From Dipteris shenzhenensis (taxonomy: Eukaryota; Polypodiophyta; Polypodiopsida; Gleicheniales), in assembly GCA_047967505.1 (NCBI GenBank), contig CM106541.1: a DNA stretch of 64,000 nucleotides. One strand, 5' to 3'. The number at the start of each line of letters is the position of its first letter. Position 1 is the stretch's first letter. The notes below the pieces were generated by a model. That model was not told the DNA's origin. It worked only from the letters and a program-made list of their open reading frames with translations, and made no database searches. Below are positions 45,309 to 57,782 of this stretch, piece by piece. The translations under genes and the position numbers were made by a program.

Positions 45309-46749
45309 CTAATCCTCGCTACCTTCCACGCTCCCTTCTGCGCTCCCTTTTGCGCCTCCTTTCTCGTCTTCCTCGTCATCTTGTGCATGGGCCTGTAAAC
45401 AAGGGACAACATATATCAATGTATGAAAAATCAAATCTTTACTTATAATTTTGGCATTATTTAATTACTTTCAAATACCTGGGGGGCCGCTCCAGTAGCT
45501 CGGGTATACTGCTCCTCAGTAATCAACCCGTCATCATAGAAGTGCCTCCATGTATCTCCTCTGCGATGGTGGCGGTGGTAGGCTGTCTCCACTGGAGTAG
45601 GGTATCTGCCCACGATCTCAAGCTGCATGACTGCGACACACTTTGTGGAGGGATTAGTACAAAGAAACAACCAACCTCCTAATAAACTACATAAGCAATA
45701 TAATTTGAGATCGATACTTACAAATTGGGCCTCCCATGATTCAACACCCCCTGCTCCAAAATGCGTGCTTCCATATTCCTCCATCTGGATCCTCCGTGCC
45801 TCCACGTGCTGCAGACTGGGGTCCTCCCTCGCTGACTTCATTGCCTTGTTCCACTCACGCTTGTGAGCGGTGTGGGGCGGGCCCCTTGGTGGTTGACCTG
45901 CCTCAAGCCTAGCAAGCTCCGCTAGTGCCTGCCTCTTAAGCGAAGATCTTTCATTGCTAAGTATTGTAACAATCTGACTTCCCCCATTTATCTGTGAACT
46001 GGCGATTGGGGGGGTTAGGATACCTAGAGCGAACAGTAGCGAGGGTCTCATCAGCCAACCTCTTTGGGTGGTCTTTATAGTGGATAAAGCAATCTCTGTA
46101 ATTGTTAGCAATTACAGAGTGCATGAAGGCCATGATGTCCTTCCCCCGCGCATCCATCAACATGCCTCCTGTCTGAGTGATGTCATAATAAATCGTATCC
46201 ACCCAGAGGCACGTCTAAATCATCTGAATCATCATCCTCCTCACCGCCACATGGCCCAAAGCATTGTGCCATGCATCCCCCACCGCTCTCCCTGCTACTA
46301 CGCCTGCTACCCTATCGTGTCGAGCTCATACGCTGGCCACTCATAGCTGGGGACTGCACGGGACTACGCTGACCACTCGTAGCTGGAGAACCGAGTCTCG
46401 ACGGCTGGGGAGTACGTCGACGGCTCGCCGAGACAGAAGGACCTCCTGACGGCATGGGGGAAGGGGCATAAGACGGGATGGCAGAAGGGACATAAGACGG
46501 CACAGGGGAAGGGGCATAAGACGGTACGGGGGAAGGGGCATAAGACGGCTGTGCTGACTCCGCTGGGGTGATCTCAGGCGGTGTGGGGTGGCTTGGAGTT
46601 TGTAGTACCGACTCCTGGGGAGTGTTTAGAGTACCCGTCATATACCCGTATAACTCCGCAGGACTAGGAGGGTGCCCTAAAAGGTTATATAAGTCCTTCC
46701 AAATAGATTCCCGGAGATCAGGTGAGCTAGAAGCGCTTCCTGGCCACAT
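45309..46749 (-). pseudogene. Accessory ORF (Transposase_24-like) of CACTA A
   Basis: Three exons on the minus strand: 45722-46749, 45479-45622 and 45309-45392, with GT/AG introns. The N-terminal part (MWPGSASSSPDLRESIW) leads into a Pro/Ser repeat of PSYAPSPVPSYAPSP type (about 46440-46560). A conserved region follows, with YYDITQTGG, AFMHSVIANNYRDCFIHYKD and LATVRSRYPNP, then a Lys/Arg-rich part and an acidic last exon. Damage: a TAG at 46312-46314 where B has CAG, and a 2-bp deletion near 46197 (B reads PLGDGTIYYD there). The role is unknown; in En/Spm elements the second gene makes a DNA-binding protein for the subterminal repeats. Confidence 0.75.
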
Positions 46750-46839
46750 GTTGAACTGGAAAAAAGGAAAAAAATCTATTACTGATGAGCTGAGAAGAAA
46801 GGGGAAGAAAAGAGAGGCTTACTGTCATAGCGCGTCTAT

Positions 46840-47100
46840 AAACCCATCTGATTTGCGCATCTATAGACGCGTCTAACAGAGTGTTTAACAGAGCATCTAA
46901 CAGAGCGTCTAACAGAGCGTTTAACAGAGCGTCTAACAGAGTGTCTAACAAAGCGTCTAACAGAGCGTCTAACAGAGCGTCTATAGATGCGTTTGTGTGT
47001 GTCTGCGCAACAAGTCAGACGCGCGGTTAGACGCGCCTGTAGACGCGCTTTTAGACGCGTCTTGAGACGCGCCTATAGACGCGCTCCGACAGACGAGATT
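46840..47100. repeat. Central GACGCG/GCGTCTAACAGA array of CACTA A
   Basis: Between the two divergent genes, about nine direct units of GCGTCTAACAGA (46870-46985) are followed by mixed TAGACGCGC and GCGCCT variants up to 47095. B has the matching region at 52915-53080 but with far fewer units (two GCGTCTA-ACAGA), so the array has expanded or shrunk since A and B diverged. It sits where a two-way promoter would be expected. Confidence 0.8.
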
Positions 47101-47665
47101 TCTAAAAAGTCGAAAAGGACATTGTGCCCGACACAAAAACGTGACACTCATACCCAGATCATGCGATACGAGAAATTACAAAACTGGAGAGAGCAAACTT
47201 CCAAACAAGATCAACTGCAAAAAGACTTACTTGGATAAAGGTATGGAAGGTTCTTCTTTCTTTTTCAAACTTGCTTCTTCTCCTTGTTCGTCCTCCTCTC
47301 CTTTAAGCTTAGAAGCAAGTGTAGGTACGGTCCCTTTCTCTTGAGTGAAAGCTTGGAAGTAAGTATGGGAGGCTCTCTCTTAAGCTTCGAATCTATGGAT
47401 CTGCTAATAAAGAAGGAAGGAAGCCGCGCGCGAAGTTTAACTAATGTGAAGAAAAGCAAAGCGAGCGGCGCGCCGAAAAGCAGGTTTAAAAGCCGCGTCT
47501 ATAGTCGCGTCTACTAGCGCGTCTATAGGCACGCTTAAATACACAGAGTAGACGCGCGTTTAGACGCGCCATTAGACGCGACTATAGACGCGGCGATAGA
47601 CGCAACACAGAGTTTAAATTAAACATTTGAAGAAGAGCAAATTTGGTGAGTTGTTTGTTTGTAGG

Positions 47666-50600
47666 ATGTCTCCATCTTCAACAAGTAGCTCCAGTGAGGA
47701 TGAATCCCTCTGTATCCACCATCGTGAAATGTGGTTGGAGCAAAAAATCAAATGTCTGTGTGATCGATGTCAAGGAAACATGTATCGTGCACGCAGGATT
47801 ACACTAAATCATATCTCAAAGTATGGAGAATGGGATGTGACCATAAACAGGGTAAGGGTTTGTAAGTTAAGGTTGATTGAGATACCTATGGGTGTTCATA
47901 TGTTTGAGTTATGATCCCGTTTTAATTTGATACAGGATGCAGTGCCACACGTGCATATGTTACCCTATGCTCGTCGTGAGGAGGCGAAGCGTCGGCGATA
48001 TGAGGTGGGATCTTCAGGAGGGACCGTTATGGATGCATGGACTGATGGTGATAGTAGCCCTCCGCCATTACCTCATGAAGCCGTGGAGGAGGAGGTGTTT
48101 GATGATATGGTGCGGGATTTATATGTCCATCAAGGGAGGGATAATAGCATGGAGCAGGATGATTTTTTTACCGCAGCATCGACTCCATTGTTTGAGGGGT
48201 GCACATTCTCTGTTCTACGTGCCTCCCTTGAGTTACTAAACTTGCAAACCATCTATGGATGGAGCAATGCAAGTTTGAATGCATTACTCAAGTAAGCTTT
48301 AAAGTCGATTTTGCAAACATGGTGAATTATGCTAGTGGGTCAATTACTCGAATGCTTTTCCTCATTTATGGTCTTCACGTGCAGGCTATTGTGTAAAATG
48401 CTTCCAAGGGAGAATAAATTACCGACCTCAAGAGATATGGCAAGGCAACATGTGACCTCTCTTGAAGGATTAGATTACAAGCGCATCCATGCATGTGTCA
48501 ACGATTGCGTTTTGTTTCGTGGACTACATAAGGATGCAAGAGAGTGTCCTACTTGTGGAGAGACAAGATATAGAGCAGATCTCAAAACCTTGGATGTGCC
48601 TCGTAAGGTATTGCGACATTTTCCCATAATCCCTCGCATCCAACATATGTTCAAGTGCAAATCTAATTGCAGAGCTCATGTCATGGCATTCCTCCCATCG
48701 ATCAACCGATGGCAAGTGGAGAACTCCCGCGGACTATCCTGCGTGGAAGCATATTGAAGACACATGGCCAAGCTTCAAGGAAGAACCTAGGAGCTTGAGA
48801 CTTGGATTGGGTATGGACGGTGTGAACCCATTTGGTCTCAAAAGCACGTCTTACAGTGTATGGCCAGTGGTATTGGTGAATTACAATCTTCCACCCTCTA
48901 TGGCTATTAAGAAAGGACATGTCTTGTTGTCCCTTCTAATTCCAGGGAAACATAAATTCAAAAACCTTGATGTTTATTTGGAGCCTTTGATTGATGAGCT
49001 AGAGATACTTTGGAGAGGTATCGAGGTGCATGATGTGAGCAGGCCTCCCTCGTCACGAGACTTCAACTGCAAAGCAGTCTTGATGTGGATGATGCATGAC
49101 TTCCCAGGCTATGGCGAGTGTTCAAGTAAGCATTGCATTTTTGAATTATGAATAGGCAAAGGACGTGGCACCCTAAACCCACCTTCCACTCTTAATTGCA
49201 TCTATTGTTCAGGTCTCACTACATCGGGTTACCATGTATGTCCTGTTTGTGGTCCTTCGCTAGTTGCCTCACGGGCAGACGCATTGAATAAGGTCATCTA
49301 TGAGAATCACCATCAATTTCTCCCACCTGATCATCCTAGATATGTTGCCCCTTGGAATGAAGTACTCCCACAATCACTCACCGCGGGAGATTGGATGAGA
49401 ATTGGGGACGGTTCCACGACTCTCCACCACTTGGCATGAGCCGGTAAGGGTTTGTAACTATTGGCTGGAAGTAAAGATTGGCTATATTGGTTGAAAGTAA
49501 AGATTGCACGCTAACACTTTATTTTGTTTAGATACTCCATCTTTTATTGTTTACCATATTGGTCCCACCTCAACATCAATCACCTGCTTGATCCCATGCA
49601 TATCTTCAAGAATGTGGCATCTACCATTTGGGAGCATTTGAATGGGACACGAGATTCGGCAGGCATAAGGGAGGATCTACGTACCACAGGGAGGATGCGT
49701 GAAGCTTGGCCTCAAGAGAGACCAAATGGGCGTGTTTTTTTACCTCGTGCACCCTGGATGTTATCAAAGCTAGAGATGGCGACGGTGAAGCGCGCTATTA
49801 CTACAATCCGTACTCCCACTGGATGCATGAGGTGTTTGAAGGGAGCCTTTACAAAGAGTAAGAAAAGAGGTGTAGAGCAATTATATGGCTTGAAATCTCA
49901 TGATTGGCACAAGATGCTCCAAGTAAGTATTTTATATGCATAATATCTTTTTTCTTTCAAATTTGTGAGTGAATAGCTATAAGCAACTAATCAACCACCT
50001 CCTCGCGGGTTCAGTTCATACTACCTACTAGCATTTCACGTAGTGCATCAAAGGACGTGAAAGATTATATTTACAAGATGGGCGAGCTTGTGAGGTATGT
50101 GAGCTCAAAGGAAATAGATCTCACAAGCCAACTACATCTCATAGTACATTTGGTGGATGAGATTGGTATATGCGGTACTATACATGCACGATGGTTGTTC
50201 TTCCTCGAGCGTTTCATGAAGACCTTGAAGGGCTTCGTGAGACAAAATGCAAGACCCGAAGGTAGCATGGCCGAGGGTTGGTTGGTACAAGAGCCACTTG
50301 TATATATTTCTGAGTTTCTTGTTGATGTGGATAGCTCTCTCCCACGACTATGAAGAGATGATGAAGACCTAAGGATGACCTCTATTGTGCCTCAAGGGAA
50401 AGGACGCAATAAAGTTTTAGACACGGAATTGCATAATAGTATCAACCTCTTTTGTGTGCTTAATAGTGATGTGATGAAAAGATGGGTGACAAGATACGAG
50501 GATGCAAAGGCAAGAAGACAAGAAGAAAGGGCCCTCTTTCGTATACACCACGGATCTCGTGTGCCATACCCTCAGCATCTAAGAGCACTTCCAAAGGATA

Positions 50601-51565
50601 TTCATGTGGATTGGCTACTTGATGAAATGGAGAAAGCAGAGAAAGACGAGGGGATGCATATCACAATGGAAGAATGGGAGTATGCTAGGGGATGCATGAG
50701 CAAGGTCGGTATATAGAATGTTATGCATAAGTTAGGAGCTTTTTATAATTTAGATTGCTTATTTAATTGATTTTTTCTTGGTGTAGTGCACTATGTTCAA
50801 TGCTATATGGTATGAGGGCAAGCATTTTCGAACACAACGGATTGATGATAAGAGAAATACACAAGATTGCGGCTTTATTGCTAGCTTTGAGGGAGCTAAT
50901 GGAGCCATGGATGATTATTGTGGCATAATCCAAGATATCATTATGCTTGACTTTCGACGCTTCTTTGTGTATGTTTTGGATGTAATGTGGTTTAAGGACG
51001 TGGTGGAAAGAGGCCCTAATGCAACAATCAAACGCCATGCAAGTGGCTTTGTAACTATTGACTCCACAAAGTTTTGGCAAAGTAGGAAGGACACACTAGT
51101 ACTACCGCAACAATGTGAACAGGTACTGTGCACACACATAAAAATACTCGCTTTTAAATATTTGATGCAAGAAAAGTAACATGATTGTATTTGTGTTTGA
51201 ATTAGGTTGTCTATCAACCAATGGTGGATAATAATAGATGGTGGCATGTCATACGTATTATGCCACATTCCAAAGTGATGTATAGTACATTCACTAATAT
51301 GGAGCGTATGGAGGATGATCATGGCCATGGACGTGATGATGACCGTGATACAAGAGAGGAGGATGATCATGAGATAGGAGATATAGATATTGAGGCCATT
51401 ACCCGTGAGGACGAGCCTACCATTGGAGATGCTGATTTCGATGAGCACATGAGTGGCACAAGTAGTAGTAGGTTGAATGTATTTGTAGATCTAAACACTT
51501 GTTTGGATTTTGAAGTAGATAGTTTGGCAAGGGTTGATCTCATTGAGGATGAGATTGAACCGTAG
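47666..51565 (+). pseudogene. CACTA A transposase (TNP2 type), damaged
   Basis: Eight exons: 47666-47851, 47936-48291, 48385-49125, 49213-49443, 49532-49922, 50015-50704, 50787-51122 and 51206-51565. Order of parts: Cys-containing N-terminal region (CLCDRC), TNP2 domain (PF02992) with CPTCGE, LGMDGVNPFG, HDFPGYGE and LLDPMHIFKNV, then DUF4218 (PF13960; WLFFLERFMKTLKGFVRQ) and DUF4216 (PF13952) in exons 7-8. Lesions relative to B: one extra base near 48665, one missing base near 49423, an altered donor at 49125 and a 78-bp in-frame deletion at 50120/50121. It also shares with B the TGA at 50351-50353. A cannot make its own transposase. Confidence 0.9.
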
Positions 51566-51729
51566 CCCCACAATTGATATTGGCAAAACTATTTTACATA
51601 TTGTCTCATTCTCCTCATCTCACTTAATTCTTGTATATGTGGGCTTGCAAAAAATTATGTGCTTTGGTAATCATGGGCAATGTTTGGAAAGCAATGATGT
51701 ACACCAAAATTTCACTTTTTGTATTCTCT

Positions 51730-52020
51730 GGAGCGCGTCTATTTATGCGTCTAAATGCGCGTCTGATTCTCAGTGTAAACGCGCAAATAAACGCCCTAAT
51801 ACACGCGCAAATAGACGCGCTAATAAACGGGATGTTAGACGGGCCCGTATTTTCTCATGTCAGACGCGCAAACAGATGCGATGATTCACGCGCAAATAGA
51901 CGAGCTTTTAGATGCGCATGTAGACGCGCCCGTAATTTCTCTACTAAAGCAACGCCTATAGACGTGCCCGCTATTTTGCGTGTCTACCAAGCGCGTCTAT
52001 AGTTGCTTTGTGTTGTTGTG
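51730..52020. repeat. Right subterminal repeats and terminus of CACTA A
   Basis: Repeated GCGTCTA, AGACGCGC and ACGCGCAAATAGACG variants, ending in the inverted terminus at 52020. Confidence 0.85.
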
Positions 52021-52836
52021 TTTATTGCTAAGTATCGTAACAATCTTTGACTTCCCCCATTTATTTGTGAAGTGGCGATTGCGGGGGTTAGGATACCTAG
52101 AGCGAATAGTAGCGAGGGTCTCATCAGCCAACCTCTTTGGGTGGTCTTTGTAGTGGATAAAGCAATCTCTGTAATTGTTAGCAATTACAGAGCGCATGAA
52201 GGCCATGATGTCCTTCCCCCGCGCATATATCAAGATGCCTCCTGTCTGAGTGATGTCATAATAAATCGTACCATCACCCAGAGGCACGTCTAAATCATCT
52301 GGATCATCATCCTCCTCACTGCCACATGGCCCAAATCACTGTGCCATGCATCCCCCACCGCTCTCCCTGCTACTACGCCTGCTACCCTGTCGTGTCGAGC
52401 TCGTACGCTGGCCACTCATAGCTGGGGACTGCACGGGACTACGCTGACCACTTGTAGCTGGAGAACCGAGTCCCGACGGCTGGGGAGTACGTCGACGGCT
52501 CGCTGAGACAGAAGGACCTCCTGACGGCATGGGGGAAGGGGCATAAGACGGGATGGCAGAAGGGACATAAGATGGCATGGGGGAAGGGGCATAAGACGGT
52601 ACGGGGGAAGGGGCATAAGAAGGGGCATAAGACGGCTGTGCTGACTCCGCTGGGGTGATTTCAGGCAGTGTGGGGTGGCTTGGAGTCTGTAGTGCCGACT
52701 CCTGGGGAGTGTTTAGAGTACCCGTCATATACCCGTATAACTCCGCAGGACTAGGAGGGTGCCCTAAAAGGTTATATAAGTCCTTCCAAATAGATTCGCG
52801 GGGATCAGGTGAGCTAGAAGTGCTTCCTGGCCACAT
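52021..52836 (-). pseudogene. Accessory ORF of CACTA B, 5' part
   Basis: Starts at ATG 52834-52836 and reads the same Pro/Ser-rich N-terminus as in A. It then has an in-frame TGA at 52336-52338 (A has TGC there) and continues through GDGTIYYDITQTGG to ILSN at 52021, where element A is inserted. It resumes at 44688. B therefore has a nonsense codon that A lacks, and A has lesions that B lacks. Confidence 0.8.
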
Positions 52837-53640
52837 GTTGAACTGAAAAAAAGGAAAAAAATCTATTACTGATGAGCTGAGAAGAAAGGGGAAGAAAATC
52901 TATTACTGTCAGAGCGCGTCTATAGACCTGTCTGATTTGCGCGTCTATAGACGCGTCTAACAGAGCGTCTATAGACGCGTCTGTCTGTGTCTGCAACAAG
53001 CCAGACGCGCGTGTAGACGCGCCTGTAGACGCGCTTTTAGATGCACTCTGAGACGCGCCTATAGATGCGCTCCGACAGACGGGATTTCTAAAAAGTAGAA
53101 AAGGACATTGCGCCTGACACAAAAACGTGACATTGATACCCAGATCATTCACTTCTTGGATACGAGAAAGTACAAATCTGAAGAGAGCAAACTTCCAAAC
53201 AAGATCAACTGCAAAAAGACTTACTTGGATAAAGGTATGGAAGGTTCTTCTCTCTTTTTCAAAGTTGCTTCTCCTCCTTGTTCGTCCTCCTATCCTTTAA
53301 GCTTAGAAGTAAGTGTGGGTGCCTTTCTCTTGAGTGTAAGCTTGGAAGTAAGAATGGGAGCCTCCCTCTTAAGCGTCGAAACTATGGATCTGCTAATAAA
53401 GAAGGAAGCAAGCCGCGCGAAGTATAAGTATTGTAAAGAAAAGCAAAGCGAGCGGTGCGCCGAAAAGCAAGTTTAAAAGCCGCGTCTAATAGCGCGTCTA
53501 AATACACAGAGTAGACGCGTGTTTAGACGCGCCGTTAGACGCGTTTTGAGATGCGACTATAGACGCGGCTATAGTCGCGCCACAGAGTTTAAATTAAACA
53601 TTTGAAGAAGAGCAAATTTGGTGGGTTATTTGTTTGTAGG

Positions 53641-56600
53641 ATGTCTTCATCTTCAACAAGTAGCTCCAGTGAGGATGAATCCCTCCGTATCCACCATCGT
53701 GAAATGTGGTTGGAGCAAAAAATCAAATGTCTGTGTGATCGATGTCGAGGAAACATGTATCGTGCACGCAGGATTACACTCAATCATATCTCAAAGTATG
53801 GAGAATGGGATGTGACCGTAAATAGGGTAAGGGTTTGTAAGTTAAGGTTGATTCAGATACCTATGGGTGTTCATATGTTTGAGTTATGATCCCATTTTAA
53901 TTTGATACAGGATGCAGTGCCACACCCGCATATGTTACCCTATGCCCGTTGTGAGGAGGTGAAGCGTCGGCGATATGAGGTGGGATCTTCAAGAGGGACC
54001 GTTACGGATGCATGGAGTGATGGTGATAGTAGCCCTCCACCATTACCTCATGAAGCCGTGGAGGAGGAGGTGTTTGATGATATGGTGCGGGATTTATATG
54101 TCCATCAAGGGAGGGATAATAGCATGGAGCAGGATGATCTTTTTACTGCAGCATCGACCCCACTGTTTGAGGGGTGCACATTCTCTGTTCTACGTGCCTC
54201 CCTTGAGTTACTAAACTTGCAAACCATCTATGGATGGAGCAATGCAAGTTTGAATGCATTACTCAAGTAAGCTTTAAAGTCGATTTTGCAAACATGGTGA
54301 ATTATGCTAGTGGGTCAATGACTTGAATGCTTTTCCTCATTTATGGTCTTCACGTGCAGGCTATTGTGTAAAATGCTTCCAAGGGAGAATAAACTACCGA
54401 CCTCAAGAGATATGGCAAGGCAACATGTGACTTCTCTTGGAGGAGTAGATTACAAGCGCATCCATGCATGTGTCAACGATTGCGTTTTGTTTCGTGGACT
54501 ACATAAGGATGCAAGAGAGTGTCCTACTTGTGGAGAGGCAAGATATAGAGCAGATCTCAAAACCTTGGACGTGCCTCGTAAGGTATTGCGACATTTTCCC
54601 ATAATCCCTCGCATCCAACATATGTTCAAGTGCAAATCTATTGCAGAGCTCATGTCATGGCATTCCTCCCATCGATCAACCGATGGCAAGTGGAGAACTC
54701 CCGCGGACTCTCCTGCATGGAAGCATATTGAAGACACATGGCCAAGCTTCAAGGAAGAACCTAGGAGCTTGAGACTTGGATTGGGTATGGACGGTGTAAA
54801 CCCATTTGGTCTCAAAAGCACGTCTTACAGTGTATGGCCAGTGGTATTGGTGAATTACAATCTTCCATCCTCTATGGCTATTAAGAAAGGACATGTCATG
54901 TTGTCCCTTCTAATTCCAAGGAAACATAAAGTCAAAAACCCTGATGTTTATTTGGAGCCTTTGGTTGATGAGCTAGAGATACTTTGGAGAGGTATCGAGG
55001 TGCATGATGTGAGCAGGCGTCCCTCGTCACGAGACTTCAACTGCAAAGCAGTCTTGATGTGGACGATGCATGACTTCCCAGGCTATGGCGAGTGTTCAGG
55101 TAAGCATTGCATTTTTGAATTATGAATAGGCAAAGGATGTGGCACCCTAAACTCACCTTCCACTCTTAATTGCATCTATTGTTCAGGTCTCACTACATCG
55201 GGTTACCATGCATGTTCTGTTTATGGTCCTTCGCTAGTTCCCTCACGGGCAGATGCATTAAATAAGGTCATCTATGAGAATCACCATCGATTTCTCCCAC
55301 CTGATCATCCTAGATATGTTGCCCCTTGGAATGAAGTCCTCCCACAATCACTCACCGCGGGAGATTGGATGAGAATTTGGGACGGTTCCACGACTCCTCC
55401 ACCACTTGGCATGAGCCGGTAAGGGTTTGTAACTATTGGCTGGAAGTAAAGATTGGCTATATTGGCTGAAAGTAAAGATTGCACGCTAACACTTTATTTT
55501 GTTTAGATACTCCATCTTTTATTGTTTACCATATTGGTCCCACCTCAAGATCAATCACCTGCTTGATCCCATGCATATCTTCAAGAATGTGGCATCTACC
55601 ATTTGGGAGCATTTGAATGGGACACGAGATTCGGTAGGCATAAGGGAGGATCTACGTACCACAGGGAGGATTCGTGAAGCTTGGCCTCAAGAGAGACCAA
55701 ATGGGCGTGTTTTTTTACCTCGTGCACCCTGGATGTTATCAAAGCTAGAGATGGCGATGGTGAAGCGCGATATTACTACAATTCGTACTCCCACTGGATG
55801 CATGAGGTGTTTGAAGGGAGCCTTTACAAAGAGCAAGAAAAGAGGTGTAGAGCAATTATATGGCTTGAAATCTCATGATTGGCACAAGATGCTCCAAGTA
55901 AGTATTTTATGTGCATAATATCTTTTTCCTTTCAAATTTGTGAGTGAATAGCTATAAGCAACTAATCAACCACCTCCTTGCGGGTTCAGTTCATACTACC
56001 TACTAGCATTTCACGTAGTGCATCGAAGGACGTGAAAGATTGTATTTACAAGATGGGCGAGCTTGTGAGGTATGTGAGCTCAAAGGAAATAGATCCCACC
56101 ATGCTTGAGAATGCTCGAGTTATGTCAGTGGAGGCGGTTTGTTTAGTGGAGGAGACATTCCCACGTTCTATTCTCACAAGCCAACTACATCTCATAGTGC
56201 ATTTGGTGGATGAGATTGCTATATGCGTTACCATACATGCACGATGGTTGTTCTTCCTCGAGCGCTTCATGAAGACCTTGAAGGGCTTCGTGAGACAAAA
56301 TGCAAGACCCGAAGGTAGCATGGCCGAGGGTTGGTTGGTACAAGAGCCACTTGTATATATTTCTGAGTTTCTTGTTGATGTGGATAGCTCTCTCCCACGA
56401 CTATGAAGAGATGATGAAGACCTAAGGATGACCTCTATTGTGCCTCAAGGGAAAGGACGCAATAAAGTTTTAGACACGGAATTGCATAATAGTATCAACC
56501 TCTTTTGTGTGCTTAATAGTGATGTGATGAAAAGATGGGTGACAAGATACGAGGATGCAAAGGCAAGAAGACAAGAAGAAAGGGCCCTCTTTCGTATACA

Positions 56601-57618
56601 CCACGGATCTCGTGTGCCATACCCTCAGCATCTAAGAGCACTTCCAAAGGATATTCATGTGGATTGGCTACTTGATGAAATGGAGAAAGCAGAGAAAGAC
56701 GAGGGGATGCATATCACAATGGAAGAATGGGAGTATGCTAGGGGATGCATGAGCAAGGTCGGTATATAGAATGTTATGCATAAGTTAGGAGCTTTTTATA
56801 ATTTAGATTGCTTATTTAATTGATTTTTTCTTGGTGTAGTGCACTATGTTCAATGCTATATGGTATGAGGGCAAGCATTTTCGAACACAACGGATTGATG
56901 ATAAGAGAAATACACAAGATTGCGGCTTTATTGCTAGCTTTGAGGGAGCTAATGGAGCCATGGATGATTATTGTGGCATAATCCAAGATATCATTATGCT
57001 TGACTTTCGACGCTTCTTTGTGTATGTTTTGGATGTAATGTGGTTTAAGGACGTGGTGGAAAGAGGCCCTAATGCAACAATCAAACGCCATGCAAGTGGC
57101 TTTGTAACTATTGACTCCACAAAGTTTTGGCAAAGTAGGAAGGACACACTAGTACTACCGCAACAATGTGAACAGGTACTGTGCACACACATAAAAATAC
57201 TCGCTTTTAAATATTTGATGCAAGAAAAGTAACATGATTGTATTTGTGTTTGAATTAGGTTGTCTATCAACCAATGGTGGATAATAATAGATGGTGGCAT
57301 GTCATACGTATTATGCCACATTCCAAAGTGATGTATAGTACATTCACTAATATGGAGCGTATGGAGGATGATCATGGCCATGGACGTGATGATGACCGTG
57401 ATACAAGAGAGGAGGATGATCATGAGATAGGAGATATAGATATTGAGGCCATTACCCGTGAGGACGAGCCTACCATTGGAGATGCTGATTTCGATGAGCA
57501 CATGAGTGGCACAAGTAGTAGTAGGTTGAATGTATTTGTAGATCTAAACACTTGTTTGGATTTTGAAGTAGATAGTTTGGCAAGGGTTGATCTCATTGAG
57601 GATGAGATTGAACCGTAG
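53641..57618 (+). CDS. CACTA B transposase (TNP2-DUF4218-DUF4216), open to a late stop
   Basis: Cut-and-paste transposase of the CACTA superfamily; acts in the nucleus on the element ends. Exons 53641-53826, 53911-54266, 54360-55099, 55187-55418, 55507-55897, 55990-56757, 56840-57175 and 57259-57618 join in phase. The frame is open for 773 codons through the TNP2 domain (first Asp in LGMDGVNPFG, second in HDFPGYGE, LLDPMHIFKNV) and DUF4218, up to TGA 56404-56406. A further 348 codons stay open after it and contain DUF4216 and an acidic tail. A Trp codon is expected at the TGA. One Cys of a zinc-binding pair in exon 4 is Tyr (SVYGPS instead of PVCGPS in A). A product lacking DUF4216 is possible; activity is uncertain. 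Confidence 0.88.
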
Positions 57619-57782
57619 CCCCACAATTGATATTGGCAAAACTATTTTACATATTGTCTCATTCTCCTCATCTCACTTAATTCTTGTATATGTGGGCTTG
57701 CAAAAAATTATGTGCTTTGGTAATCATGGGCAATGTTTGGAAAGCAATGATGTACACCAAAATTTCACTTTCTGTATTCTCT

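Larger units (their letters stand above)
44689..52020 (+). mobile_element. CACTA-like transposon A, inserted in B
   Basis: 7,332 bp. Starts CACAACAAGCAAAGCACCC and ends TTTGTGTTGTTGTG, matching inverted termini with one indel. Target duplication TTT at 44686-44688 and 52021-52023. The uninterrupted version of the target can be read inside A itself (45941-45975, AGATCTTTCATTGC) and differs from the rejoined B site by one base only. Gene layout is as in B: accessory gene minus strand (46749 to 45309), transposase plus strand (47666 to 51565). Both genes are damaged. Confidence 0.95.

Noticed and set aside
46870-46985. CRISPR-like regular repeat
   Set aside because: Units are contiguous without unique spacers, in a plant transposon; it is a subterminal/promoter-type array.
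50915-51448. 177-residue minus-strand frame repeated at 56968-57501
   Set aside because: Antisense shadow of transposase exons 7-8. It is identical in A and B only because the DNA tract is identical.
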